25,463 bases of DNA, from positions 1-25,463 of the forward strand of contig JARRJY010000065.1 in the NCBI GenBank assembly GCA_037388705.1, in the 5' to 3' direction. Numbering within the stretch: the first letter of the stretch is position 1; each line of letters starts with the position of its first letter. The notes beneath the pieces were generated by a model. That model searched no databases and had not been told where the DNA came from. It saw nothing but the letters and a program-made list of their open reading frames with translations. A program made the translations under genes and the position numbers. Shown piece by piece: positions 16,258 to 25,090 of the stretch. Source of the stretch: JARRJY01 sp037388705. GTDB taxonomy: Bacteria; Pseudomonadota; Gammaproteobacteria; UBA6429; Thiohalophilaceae.

Positions 16258-17445
16258 ATGAGCCGATTAACTGTACAACCTGCTAAAGATGCCGCGTTCT
16301 ACCAGCAAATGGTAAAAGAGCATGGCTCACCATTGCTGATACTGGATTGTCAGAAACTGGTTGATCAGTACCAGGCTCTGAGTAAGGCACTACCTGGCGT
16401 GGAATTTTTTTACGCCATTAAGTCTTTACCACACCTGGGTGCTATCCGTACCCTGGCAGGACAGGGTGCTGGCTTTGATATTGCCACCTCCGGTGAGGTA
16501 GAGCTTCTGTACAAGCAAGGGGCGCGACCTCGTCATACTATTCATACTCACCCAATCAAGCGCGACAAGGATATTCGTGATGCCCTTCGTTTTGGCTGTA
16601 CCACGTTCGTGGTCGATAGTGTGTATGAACTGGAAAAGTTTGTTAATTTCCGTCATCGTGTTGGCTTGCTGATTCGTGTCAGTTTTCCCAACGCACAGGC
16701 CACCGTCGATTTGTCACGCAAGTTTGGTTGTAAGCCAGATGAAGTAGAAATCCTGTTACAAAAGGCTTCCCGGTTGGGATTGCACGTAAAAGGTCTCTCT
16801 TTCCATGTTGGTTCTCAGTGCGCGGATTCTTTGAAACACGTAGAAGCTATTCAGCAATGTCAGCAGATCATTGAACGCTGTTATGAAAATACCGGTAAGT
16901 TGTTATCAGTGCTGGATATCGGTGGCGGTTTCCCGGTGGAATACATTAACCCAGTGCAGCATATAGAGTCCTTTTGCCAACCTATGCGTGAAGCGTTAGC
17001 TGGGTTACCGGATAACGTTAGCGTGATTGCCGAACCGGGTCGCTTTCTGTCAGCACCGGCCATGACTTCTGTCAGTACCGTGATGGGCAAAACCCATCGT
17101 GGTGACAGCACCTGGTATTACCTTGATGATGGTGTATATGGCTCATATAGTGGCCAGATTTATGATCATGCCACGTACCCGTTAACCGTATTCAGTGATA
17201 TTGAGCAACGGGAAAATGCCGTACTGGCAGGGCCAACCTGTGACAGCATTGATGTCATTGCTGAAAATATTCAATTACCACCATTGACGACAGGTGACAT
17301 TGTGATTGGCAGACAAATGGGTGCTTATACTTCGGCCAGTGCCACCGACTTTAACTTGTTTGAACGCGCAAAGATCATTGTGATTAATGAAGCTGTAATT
17401 AAACCGGTTGAAGAGCAGGATAAAAGTATCATTCCTTTCAAATAA
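16258..17445 (+). CDS. Fold-III PLP ornithine decarboxylase
   Basis: This 395-aa alanine-racemase-fold decarboxylase is of the eukaryotic-like ODC type. The PLP lysine is K55 in FFYAIKSLP; H183 (SFHVGSQ) and AEPGR (258-262) bind the cofactor. GPTCDSIDV places the ODC-specific catalytic cysteine at C328 with the adjacent substrate-binding D329, and DDGVYGSYSG is also characteristic. These features separate it from diaminopimelate decarboxylase (LysA) and biosynthetic arginine decarboxylase. It would make putrescine from ornithine for SpeE, so speD-speE-odc forms a complete putrescine-to-spermidine operon. Dual specificity for lysine cannot be excluded. The name speC is avoided because that symbol denotes the unrelated fold-I enzyme. 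Confidence 0.9.
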   Translation: MSRLTVQPAKDAAFYQQMVKEHGSPLLILDCQKLVDQYQALSKALPGVEFFYAIKSLPHLGAIRTLAGQGAGFDIATSGEVELLYKQGARPRHTIHTHPIKRDKDIRDALRFGCTTFVVDSVYELEKFVNFRHRVGLLIRVSFPNAQATVDLSRKFGCKPDEVEILLQKASRLGLHVKGLSFHVGSQCADSLKHVEAIQQCQQIIERCYENTGKLLSVLDIGGGFPVEYINPVQHIESFCQPMREALAGLPDNVSVIAEPGRFLSAPAMTSVSTVMGKTHRGDSTWYYLDDGVYGSYSGQIYDHATYPLTVFSDIEQRENAVLAGPTCDSIDVIAENIQLPPLTTGDIVIGRQMGAYTSASATDFNLFERAKIIVINEAVIKPVEEQDKSIIPFK

Positions 17446-17486
17446 AATTCCTTTTATATCAGTGTGTCTTGGAGCGAGCCTTTTAT

Positions 17487-18431
17487 TTAGGTACTTGCTT
17501 CTACGCGGTTCTTGCCATTATTTTTTGCCGCGTAAAGTGCTGTGTCAGCACGCTTTATCAGGGATTCAGCAGTATCTCCTTGTTTATAAGTTGTCACTCC
17601 GATACTCACGGTAAAACAGTCGACAGGTTGAAAACCATCCGCTTCTACCTTGCTCCTTACACGTTCAGCCAGGGTCAATGCCTTATCTGTACTGGCATGC
17701 GGTAGGACAACAACGAATTCCTCGCCACCCCATCGACCAACTTTGTCGGTATCCCTATTAACATCAAGCAGTAATTTTGAAAAAGCCCGGAGAACCTGGT
17801 CCCCGGCATCATGCCCATGCGTATCATTGATGATTTTGAAATCATCGATATCAATTACAAGCAGCGATATGGCATTGTTATAACGGGATGCACGTTTGAT
17901 CTCCTCTGCCAAAAGCTCGTTAATATGCCGACGATTAAACAGGCCAGTCAGCTCATCGGTACTGGCAAGCCTTCTCAGTTTTTCCTCGGCAACCTTGCGT
18001 TGGTTTACTTCGGATTTCAATTGTTCGATAAGGTGGTTTTTTTCTTCCTCAAGTTCGATCTGCCTGGTGATATCTTCGGTAAAGATAAACGCACCACCCT
18101 GTACCTCAGATCCGGGTACATACCACGGTTTCATGATCCATCTCTGGTACTGCACTCTCCCATCAGGGCGGACCAGCCGGTCGCGAGGGTTCTCCAGGGT
18201 TTCTCCATTAAGAACTCTTTTATGTATTTCCAGCCACTCGGGCATGTCGAGGATCTCGGGGAAAACTTCGTAGTGATTTTTGCCAACCAGATCCCGCGAT
18301 TCCAGGTCATACTGCTGGTACCACTGCTCAGAAGCAAACACGTAACACATATCCATGTCGAAAATAGCCATGGCGAGAGGATTATTGGCGTAGGCAAATT
18401 CAAGGACCTCGGACAATTGTTCTTTATTCAT
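17487..18431 (-). CDS. PAS-GGDEF diguanylate cyclase
   Basis: This protein has 314 aa from the ATG at 18431; an in-frame TTG at 18446 would add five residues. A PAS domain spans about residues 5-120 and ends in FIFTEDITRQ. A coiled-coil linker (about 123-155) leads to the GGDEF domain with DELTGLFNRR, the active-site GGEEF (235-239) and a product-inhibition I-site RDTD (226-229) exactly five residues upstream. It is therefore expected to be an active, feedback-inhibited c-di-GMP synthase. No membrane segment is visible, so it is probably cytoplasmic; the PAS ligand is unknown. It converges on the ornithine decarboxylase gene with a 41-bp gap and follows a possible c-di-GMP effector gene on the same strand by 95 bp. 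Confidence 0.92.
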   Translation of the reverse strand: MNKEQLSEVLEFAYANNPLAMAIFDMDMCYVFASEQWYQQYDLESRDLVGKNHYEVFPEILDMPEWLEIHKRVLNGETLENPRDRLVRPDGRVQYQRWIMKPWYVPGSEVQGGAFIFTEDITRQIELEEEKNHLIEQLKSEVNQRKVAEEKLRRLASTDELTGLFNRRHINELLAEEIKRASRYNNAISLLVIDIDDFKIINDTHGHDAGDQVLRAFSKLLLDVNRDTDKVGRWGGEEFVVVLPHASTDKALTLAERVRSKVEADGFQPVDCFTVSIGVTTYKQGDTAESLIKRADTALYAAKNNGKNRVEAST

Positions 18432-18526
18432 AACCTGAATTCCCAACTTTACCTGAGAGTAGCCCAGTTATTTAAACACTGTAGTTTTGAATATGTCCTT
18501 TTCCATTTCATAATCCTTATATTTCA

Positions 18527-20188
18527 TTAACTATTTGCACCTTCCAGTACATCAAACTCGAACTGTGCAAAAGAACGTGTTGATAAAATCTGTCTTGTCA
18601 GCTTTATATAAAAGAAACGGTTTTTCAAATTAACTGCCAGCACGGAATTCACATCAAATAAAGTAGCCGGTACTACCAGGCTGCGGGTCTGGTTGATGGA
18701 AACCTGCTTGGGGATCATTAAAGAGCGGAAATAGTCTGTACCCTTGCCCGTGCCTTTTATTGCTTTAATAGCAACTGGTACAGCGGTATGTGAAAGATTC
18801 ATAACCCCCATATCTATACCGGATTCCTTCTGGAACTTGACCCACCGTATTAAACCGACTTTCCATTTCTGACTTACCTTGTTCTCAGCACAATAAGCAA
18901 CCAGCTCGCCGACTTTAACAGGCTGGTTCTCGTTATCCAGGGAACAGTTCAACGCGGAACCGGTTAAGCTGGTGTTATTCTGCTTCCAGCTATAAGTCGT
19001 GTAATCATGATGGCTGTGGATGCGATCCTTGTTCAAGGCCTCCTTGTAAGCATTAGCAAACATGCTGGGTTGTATGTTGTGTTGCCCATTTAATCTCAGC
19101 TCATCCATCTCCGGGGTAAATTCGGCACTGCCGGAGATAGTGTAATGTGCCGGGTTAATACCGACAGCGATACGGACATTGCCATCTCCGCTACGGCGAT
19201 CACTTTTCCTGACCAGGTTTCCTTCCAGTGATTGGGCCAGCCGAATAAGCATATCGCGTGTCTGAATTTCTATATGGGTGTGAACTTCTTCTATAGTTTC
19301 ATGACGTAAAAATTGTTGCAGGAAGTTGTCTATTCGTAAACGCACACCTTTAATGTCCAGCATTTTACCGTTAACCGGTTGCCAGTCCATGTTCCTGCCA
19401 ATGTAGCGGGGTGGTGCATCGGTAGCCAGGTCAAACACAAATTCATTTTCAACCTTTTTGTTGATGACTGGCAGGATACGACACTCATCTGTCCATGAGC
19501 CCATGAGGTGATAAATTTCTTCAGCCTCGTTTTGCATGAGGTGATAGGGTGCTGCCAGTGAAAGCAACAGGATACGCTTGTAAACCAGTTCAATTGTGTA
19601 GGCGACCGGTAACATGTAATCAGGATAGGGATCATCCACAGGCAGGTTATGCATGCCAAGTTGTTCTGAATAATTATAAAGCTGATGCAGTTCACGCCAG
19701 GTATCATATGGTTCCGGCGCATAGACCAGGTAGCTTTCCACTAGTTGGCGGGCCAGGAACTGGAGACTGTTATAAATTGCCTCGCGTAATAACATGTCGT
19801 CAGACTCTTTGCGCGTGTCATACATGGCGAATTGACTGACAACGGATTTATAACCGGCTGCCAGTTCTTCAAGGATTTCCTGGATAGTATCTGCCGCTTC
19901 TTTTTGTTTTCTACCCAGAGGTAACTGCGGGTTTTTTAATTGTGTTTTGAGCTGTATTAGTAGTTCTCGCGCAGTGGGCCTTAACGTGTCGAGCAAAAGA
20001 ATACGTTCATGTGCCGGGTACCGCGAGCGGTTGATCGTCCTGAGTTGCTGAAGCAACTGCTGGGTTGAGAGGGTCGTATTCGCGGTGGGTAAATCATCTA
20101 ACCAGCGTTGCAGGCTTTTTACTTTTAAATATGGCCGGGGCTTTTTATTTAGTTCCTGGGTGGGAATATTAAGTACCGGTACAGCCAT
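18527..20188 (-). CDS. Large conserved protein with possible PilZ-like C-terminal domain
   Basis: This 553-aa protein has no signal peptide or membrane helix. Its N-terminal half is helical and contains a segment (about 30-75: LDDLPTANTTLSTQQLLQQL, then NRSRYPAHERILLLDTLRP) that I associate with a gammaproteobacterial family annotated as cyclic-di-GMP-binding or molecular chaperone protein. A segment at about 426-480 (GELVAYC, then KWKVGLIRWVK, then GIDMGVMNLS) has the beta-strand pattern of a degenerate PilZ-like domain. A clear RxxxR with D/NxSxxG motif is not obvious. It lies upstream of a GGDEF gene on the same strand, which fits an effector next to its cyclase. Family recall is from memory and the c-di-GMP link is inference. 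AAGGAG lies before the start. Confidence 0.6.
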   Translation of the reverse strand: MAVPVLNIPTQELNKKPRPYLKVKSLQRWLDDLPTANTTLSTQQLLQQLRTINRSRYPAHERILLLDTLRPTARELLIQLKTQLKNPQLPLGRKQKEAADTIQEILEELAAGYKSVVSQFAMYDTRKESDDMLLREAIYNSLQFLARQLVESYLVYAPEPYDTWRELHQLYNYSEQLGMHNLPVDDPYPDYMLPVAYTIELVYKRILLLSLAAPYHLMQNEAEEIYHLMGSWTDECRILPVINKKVENEFVFDLATDAPPRYIGRNMDWQPVNGKMLDIKGVRLRIDNFLQQFLRHETIEEVHTHIEIQTRDMLIRLAQSLEGNLVRKSDRRSGDGNVRIAVGINPAHYTISGSAEFTPEMDELRLNGQHNIQPSMFANAYKEALNKDRIHSHHDYTTYSWKQNNTSLTGSALNCSLDNENQPVKVGELVAYCAENKVSQKWKVGLIRWVKFQKESGIDMGVMNLSHTAVPVAIKAIKGTGKGTDYFRSLMIPKQVSINQTRSLVVPATLFDVNSVLAVNLKNRFFYIKLTRQILSTRSFAQFEFDVLEGANS

Positions 20189-20476
20189 GCATTTCTCCTT
20201 GGACGCATTTCATTTTAACGATAACTCATACCCCTTTCCAGAGTGTAGCAGTATGCATCTTGCAAAGATCTTCTGGTGCATTTGGCAGCTATTTGTACAG
20301 CTATACCAGATATTCTAATACAAATTTCGCATAATACAGCCTTTCTGACCATATGGCACACATAATGCAAGTGTAATTGTCACTTCTCGAAACACGGTTC
20401 CCACCAAGAGAACAATGAATACTATTTAAGCGGTTAAACCGCAATTTATCATCGAACAAGAGTAGGAGTAGGGCTT
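20189..20476. other. Divergent intergenic region with a 13-bp dyad
   Basis: This 288-bp region lies between the minus-strand 553-aa protein and the plus-strand PhnD-like gene. A perfect dyad GCGGTT-A-AACCGC (20430-20442) lies 35 bp before the PhnD-like start and could be an operator or a small leader hairpin. No confident -35/-10 pair was identified, and no gene is seen. Confidence 0.4.
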
Positions 20477-21313
20477 ATGAAAAAGATGATGTTACTTGGT
20501 GCACTACAGTTAGGCCTTGTTGTTTCTTTGTTGTTTCCTGTTCAGGTTATTGCGAAAGGTCTTATATTGACCGCGCCTCCAAGAGAGTCCGCGGAAGCAG
20601 GCAAAAAACTATATGGACCAATCGCTGATCATTTAACAGCGTTACTGGGTAGCAAGGTAGTTTATGAACACCCGGGAAACTGGATCGCTTATCAACGCGA
20701 TATGCGTAATGATAAATACGATATTGTATTTGATGGTCCGCACTTTGTCTCCTGGCGCATTGCTCACCTCGGGCACCAGGTTCTTGTAAAATTACCTGGC
20801 CACCTGCAGTTTGTTTTACTAACAGATAAAGATAACAGTAAATACAGCAAAGCAGATGACCTGATTGGTAAAAATATCTGCGGTATTTCACCACCTAACC
20901 TGTCAACATTATCAGTACTGGACTATTACCGTAACCCGGTTCGTCAACCGGTTATCAAGGGCGTGAAAGGGGGTATGGGTAAAGTCTATAAGAGTTTGGT
21001 GGCAGGTAAATGTGAGGCAGCTGTTTTACGTACAGCATTTCATAGCAAGAAACTCACTAATGAACAGCGCGCCGGTATGAAGCAGCTTTTCCTGAGCCAG
21101 AAGATGCCAAACCAGGCTATTTCCGTAAGTGCCCGTATCAGTCCGCAGGCCAGGCGCAAGATTGCAGAAAGCCTGACCATGGGTAATGGCGTTGCTTCTA
21201 CCTCAGGTATCCTGAAGCGTTTTGGCGGCAAGGCCAAAACATTTATTCATGCCAGTAATTCAGAGTATCAAACACAGACAGCATTACTGGAAGGTGTGAA
21301 TTTTGGTTGGTAA
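20477..21313 (+). CDS. Orphan PhnD-like periplasmic binding protein
   Basis: This 278-aa protein has a Sec signal peptide at about residues 1-26 (cleavage VIA|KG). The mature part has the PhnD-type type 2 periplasmic-binding fold: LTAPPRESAEAG at the start, GPIADHLTALLG, the ligand-region motif YDIVFDGPHFVSWRI, and a second lobe with GKNICGISPP and LVAGKCEAAVLRTAFHSK. PhnD-family proteins bind phosphonate, phosphite and related oxyanions, and some serve as sensor domains. No ABC permease or ATPase is nearby, so transport by this locus is not shown. Two cysteines (C135 and the one in GKCEAA) could form a disulfide. AGGAGTAGGG precedes the ATG. Its last 30 bases overlap the end of the convergent regulator gene. 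Confidence 0.82.
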   Translation: MKKMMLLGALQLGLVVSLLFPVQVIAKGLILTAPPRESAEAGKKLYGPIADHLTALLGSKVVYEHPGNWIAYQRDMRNDKYDIVFDGPHFVSWRIAHLGHQVLVKLPGHLQFVLLTDKDNSKYSKADDLIGKNICGISPPNLSTLSVLDYYRNPVRQPVIKGVKGGMGKVYKSLVAGKCEAAVLRTAFHSKKLTNEQRAGMKQLFLSQKMPNQAISVSARISPQARRKIAESLTMGNGVASTSGILKRFGGKAKTFIHASNSEYQTQTALLEGVNFGW

Positions 21314-22966
21314 TAAAAGAGATTTCTTGAATTCAGGATCTTCTATAGGAATATTCCGGCCTACATCACTGACGGTAGCTGTAGGGCTAAGAGCTTTAAT
21401 CTCTTCTGTTATCCATTCAGCGTCTCGTTGACGGTTAGTGTAGGCATAACTCGCTGCAAGAAATAATTTTACCTGGATAGCGCTTTCATTTCTCGCGCTG
21501 GCTTTTTCCAGTGCGGAAATTGCCGAGGCATAATCCCCTTTACTAAAGTAAGCGCAGCCTTCGGTGTACAGGTACTGCCAGGAGTAATACGGGTTGAGTC
21601 GCTTGCCCTTGTTATTAAGTTTAATAGCTTCATCGGCTTTACCACGGTTCATTTTTACTAAGGCAAGCAGGCCAAATCCTTCCGAGTAATTTGGAGAAAT
21701 ATTAATGGCGTGGGTTACAGCCTGTTCAGCCTGTTCATATTCTTTACGCATCAGGTGAGTAAAGCCCAGCGCCCAGTGTGTTTGTGGTACGGAATTACTC
21801 AGTTCAACAGCTTTCCTGGATAGTACAAGTGCCCTGTCCAGTGTTTCAACAGGTGCATCTACCCAGCCTCGCAGGTATTCAAAATTAAGTATTACCGCGA
21901 TGGCACCATAGGCACGACCATAGGCGGGGTCCAGCTCGATGGCTTTTTCGAAAGCATCATGAGCCTGTTGATAACCTTCTTTTGTTCGTAATATGGAGAG
22001 GCGTTGTCCTTCCTGGAAAAAGTCATAAGCTTTCAGGCTATCGGTTTCCCTTTGTGCAAGGCGTACTTTTTCCTGGCTGGAAACTTTAACGGTCAGTGAG
22101 CTAACAATGTTTTGTGTCACCTCATCCTGAACAGCAAACACTTCGTTAAGGTTCCTGTCGTATCGTTTAGCCCAGACATTAAAACCAGTTTCAGCATTGA
22201 TAAGCTGGGTATTAATCCGGATAGTATTCCCAAGCGGGCGTACGCTGCCTTTTAAAATGTACTTAACCCCCAGTTCATCACCGATTTGTTTTGAAGGCAG
22301 GTTTTTATCCCTGTAGATTGAGGAGGTATTGCTGGCAATCACCATCAGGTTTGAAAGTCCTGAGAGGTCAGTAATAATGTCTTCAGTCATACCATCGGCC
22401 AGGTATTCCTGTTTAGGATCATTACTCAAGTTATCAAACGGCAGAATTGCAATAGAGGGAAAGCTGGCTGGTTCGCTGGTTTCAATGGAGGGGATATTTT
22501 CTGATGACAACCATAGAGTGCCAAAAACAAGGACGATGGCAAGAATACCTATGTTGGCAGGTGTTATTAGCTTAGAGCGAGTTTTTTCCAGTTGCTCTTT
22601 TTCTGGTTTTTCTATTTCCTGCTCAGCAGCTGGCTTGGCAACAAAAGCAACAGGTGCAATCAGCTGGTACCCCTTCTTGGGAATGGTGGTAATGATGCGG
22701 GGTTGTCGAGCATTGTCATTCAACGCCCTGCGTAGCTTGATGATGGTATTGGTTACGGCGTCGTAACCTACTATGGCCCCGTGCCAGATTTCTTTTTCCA
22801 GTTCTTCGCGGCTAATGACTTCATTGGGACGTGAGGTCATATAGACCAGCACTTCCATGGCTCTGGGCTCAAGATGTACTATCTCACCATCACGGGATAT
22901 TAATCCTTCCCCGGGAGAAATACGCCATTGCTCGATATAGAAGACCGTATTAACCGGTTTTTCCAT
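21284..22966 (-). CDS. CadC/ToxR-like membrane regulator with TPR repeats
   Basis: This protein has 560 aa from the ATG at 22966 (a TTG at 22972 would add two). An OmpR/PhoB-type winged helix (Trans_reg_C) spans about 8-108, with EPRAMEVLVYMTSRPNEVIS and a C-terminal hairpin RIITTIPKKGYQL. One membrane helix lies at about 137-154. Outside it is a domain starting PSIAILPFDNLSNDPKQEYL and containing DELGVKYILKGSVR, the FlgO/adenylate-cyclase-like module common in this class. From about 325 on are TPR-type repeats such as AFEKAIELDPAYGRAYG. The layout is that of a one-component sensor that reads the periplasm and binds DNA directly. Likely targets are the divergent cassette beginning at 23243, the convergent PhnD-like gene, or both; this is inference. 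Confidence 0.88.
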   Translation of the reverse strand: MEKPVNTVFYIEQWRISPGEGLISRDGEIVHLEPRAMEVLVYMTSRPNEVISREELEKEIWHGAIVGYDAVTNTIIKLRRALNDNARQPRIITTIPKKGYQLIAPVAFVAKPAAEQEIEKPEKEQLEKTRSKLITPANIGILAIVLVFGTLWLSSENIPSIETSEPASFPSIAILPFDNLSNDPKQEYLADGMTEDIITDLSGLSNLMVIASNTSSIYRDKNLPSKQIGDELGVKYILKGSVRPLGNTIRINTQLINAETGFNVWAKRYDRNLNEVFAVQDEVTQNIVSSLTVKVSSQEKVRLAQRETDSLKAYDFFQEGQRLSILRTKEGYQQAHDAFEKAIELDPAYGRAYGAIAVILNFEYLRGWVDAPVETLDRALVLSRKAVELSNSVPQTHWALGFTHLMRKEYEQAEQAVTHAINISPNYSEGFGLLALVKMNRGKADEAIKLNNKGKRLNPYYSWQYLYTEGCAYFSKGDYASAISALEKASARNESAIQVKLFLAASYAYTNRQRDAEWITEEIKALSPTATVSDVGRNIPIEDPEFKKSLLLPTKIHTFQ

Positions 22967-23242
22967 AAGCAATAATCCTCTGCGACACTGATTTATAGAC
23001 TTCAGGACTCAGAAGTAATTCCGTACACATATAGTAACTCATTGTATTTAAAAGAAAATATTCCGTTGTATTTTTTTAGTTTTTCCGTCGTTGTTCGGTT
23101 GAGACTTTTTCTACCCACCACGCTACAACTGAGTTTAGCAGCTAAGGGTAATTCCAGGCACAGCCAATAGAGCTATTTTTCCACCAGTCAGTCAGCCTGC
23201 AAATACCCGTAGATATCAAGGAAATTAATCGGAGGGAGGGTC
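22967..23242. other. Divergent intergenic region before the redox cassette
   Basis: This 276-bp region is AT-rich in its left part, with T and A runs around 23040-23090 that could bend DNA. It is the obvious place for the winged-helix regulator to act and for the cassette promoter. I could not define a convincing -35/-10 pair. GGAGGGAGGG (23231-23240) is the strong ribosome-binding site of the next gene. Confidence 0.4.
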
Positions 23243-23968
23243 ATGAATAAAGAATTTCGTTTTTATTTGGTCTCACTATTTATCCTGGGCTGTCTCGGAA
23301 TGCCAGTTAAGGCAAGTGCCGCCTGTCCAGGTTTTCTGCCAGCAGATGCGACCCCAGTTAGAAATCTATATTTATGCAAGTCAGGCCACAATGGACTGGA
23401 AAATGAATATGCCTGTCATGACTTCACTTCACGCTCAGGTGAATACCGTGTTCTGTTCAAGGGAGGTGTAAACCCTATAGCCATTATCAGGATTGACACG
23501 GATGGCAATGTTAAACAGTACATATGGAGAGTTGACCACGAGACGGGTCAGCCTGTTTGTATGTTACCTGTTAACCGGCAGGTTCCTGAAAATTCTGAAT
23601 TTAATGGTGCAGGTGTTTGCCAGGATGAAAATAACCGGTCTGTTCCCTGCACAGTGTTTCGTTATAAAGGTCCAAGGCGACAAACTTTTACTGATTATGT
23701 GTCGTTGTATGGAGTAGGAGGTAATGGAGTTCAACAAACTGATCCTGTTTATACAGGTTATAACAAGGATGCCATGCCTGCTGAACTGGCATACCAGATT
23801 GGCTTAAGTCTCCTCAACACAACGTGTTGTAAAAAACAAGGACTGGAATATATCGAACAGGCATACCTGTTATTTCCAGCTTCACAATTATATAGCCAGG
23901 CCTATCAACAGTTTAAATCAGAATTTCTTGTAACAGGCGACATCAACATTATTGAAGAGAATTTTTAA
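23243..23968 (+). CDS. Secreted cysteine-rich protein of unknown function
   Basis: This 241-aa protein has a Sec signal peptide (residues 1-26, cleavage ASA|AC). The mature protein has eight cysteines: C28, C45, C58, C106, C126, C136 and the adjacent pair C195-C196. Between them lies a mostly beta-like sequence (GEYRVLFKGG, IAIIRIDTDGNVKQYIWRVD). The last 55 residues look helical, with AYQIGLSLLN and a YIEQAYLLFP stretch after the CC pair. I do not recognise the family. An even number of cysteines in an exported protein suggests disulfides, and the next gene encodes a probable disulfide-handling partner 14 bp downstream. A very strong Shine-Dalgarno site supports the start. Confidence 0.75.
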   Translation: MNKEFRFYLVSLFILGCLGMPVKASAACPGFLPADATPVRNLYLCKSGHNGLENEYACHDFTSRSGEYRVLFKGGVNPIAIIRIDTDGNVKQYIWRVDHETGQPVCMLPVNRQVPENSEFNGAGVCQDENNRSVPCTVFRYKGPRRQTFTDYVSLYGVGGNGVQQTDPVYTGYNKDAMPAELAYQIGLSLLNTTCCKKQGLEYIEQAYLLFPASQLYSQAYQQFKSEFLVTGDINIIEENF

Positions 23969-23982
23969 TAAGGAGGTTAGAT

Positions 23983-25044
23983 ATGCAATTTCATCAATTT
24001 AAAAAATTATATATTAGCTGGTTAGCAACTCTCTTTTTTGTGTCAGGCTCAGGTCTAGTACAGGCTAAGGATTTTGACGACAGTATTAGCTATGGAAATA
24101 AATACCCTGAGTGGTTTAAAGAATTACCATTCCATGATCTTGAACAGGCCAGGGAAGAAGCATTCAGAAATGGAAAACAGGGGTTGATGGTTGTCTTTGG
24201 AACACAGGGATGTTCGTATTGTGAAGTGTTTGTTAAAAAAAGCCTGGGTGATCCAGAGTTGTCTTCAATAGTGAAACGTTACTTTGATTCTGTGGGCCTG
24301 GAAATTTTCGATGATGCGGAAATGGTCAGCCCAAATGGAAAGCCTCTTAGTATTAAGCAGTTTGCAAAAAAGGTAGGTGCAGAGTTTTCACCAACCCTGG
24401 TGTTTTATGATTCCAGCGGAAAAAGAGTGTTGCGTGTTACGGGCTATCAGTCTCCCAAAAGGTTTAAACATATTCTTAACTACGTTATCAATAAACATTA
24501 CCGGGTTGAGACGCTTAGTGACTATTTTCGACATGCATCAGTTGAAAGTAGAAACAGCAGGAATAAATATAGCCTCAAGCATGACAGTCTATTCAGTCAA
24601 CCTCCTCACATGCTACAGCGTGGGCATATCGCCACCGGCCAACCATTAATGGTGTTGTTTGAGAAAGCGGGTTGCGCTGAGTGTAATGACTTTCATAAAA
24701 ATGTACTCGCAAATCAAGGTGTCCGGAATACGCTTAAGGAGTTTGAGGTTGTACGTTTTGATTCAACTGATGGCAAAACAGCGATCCGTATGCCAAATGG
24801 ACGTCTTACTACGCCTGCATCATGGTTCAAAAGAATGAAGTTTAGTCGATTACCCGCACTTATATTTTTTAATGGAAAAGGTGAACAAGTACTGGAAACC
24901 GATGCTCTGGTTAAACGTCAACGCATGATGAATTCACTGAACTTTGTGCTAGAGCGGGCCTATGAAAAAAACTGGACCTATCAACGCTTTGCAAGGATGA
25001 AAGGAATCGAGAGAAATATGAAACAAAGAATGAGTCGCAATTAA
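23983..25044 (+). CDS. Secreted tandem-thioredoxin-domain protein
   Basis: This 353-aa protein has a signal peptide at about residues 1-28 (cleavage VQA|KD). It has two thioredoxin-like domains. The first, about 40-175, has C77-S-Y-C80 and a probable cis-proline P137 (FSPTLVF). The second, about 205-330, has C231-A-E-C234 and a probable cis-proline P291 (RLPALIFF). The tail is strongly basic. It resembles the truncated protein at 1-657 throughout their shared length, including WFK, the FG-x-x-x-C-x-Y-C block, a GY-x-x-P segment and a KHYR/QHYK segment. GGAGG precedes the ATG. It lies 14 bp after the cysteine-rich gene and 46 bp before a SoxB-like gene. Periplasmic thiol-disulfide exchange is likely; a link to sulfur oxidation, as for SoxW, is possible but unproven. 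Confidence 0.85.
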   Translation: MQFHQFKKLYISWLATLFFVSGSGLVQAKDFDDSISYGNKYPEWFKELPFHDLEQAREEAFRNGKQGLMVVFGTQGCSYCEVFVKKSLGDPELSSIVKRYFDSVGLEIFDDAEMVSPNGKPLSIKQFAKKVGAEFSPTLVFYDSSGKRVLRVTGYQSPKRFKHILNYVINKHYRVETLSDYFRHASVESRNSRNKYSLKHDSLFSQPPHMLQRGHIATGQPLMVLFEKAGCAECNDFHKNVLANQGVRNTLKEFEVVRFDSTDGKTAIRMPNGRLTTPASWFKRMKFSRLPALIFFNGKGEQVLETDALVKRQRMMNSLNFVLERAYEKNWTYQRFARMKGIERNMKQRMSRN

Positions 25045-25090
25045 ATATGTCAGGTATCTCATTTAACTCTATTTCGAAAGGATCTAAACA

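Noticed and set aside
16258..17445. Diaminopimelate decarboxylase (lysA)
   Set aside because: GPTCDSIDV and DDGVYGSYSG, together with the speDE neighbourhood, fit ornithine decarboxylase better.
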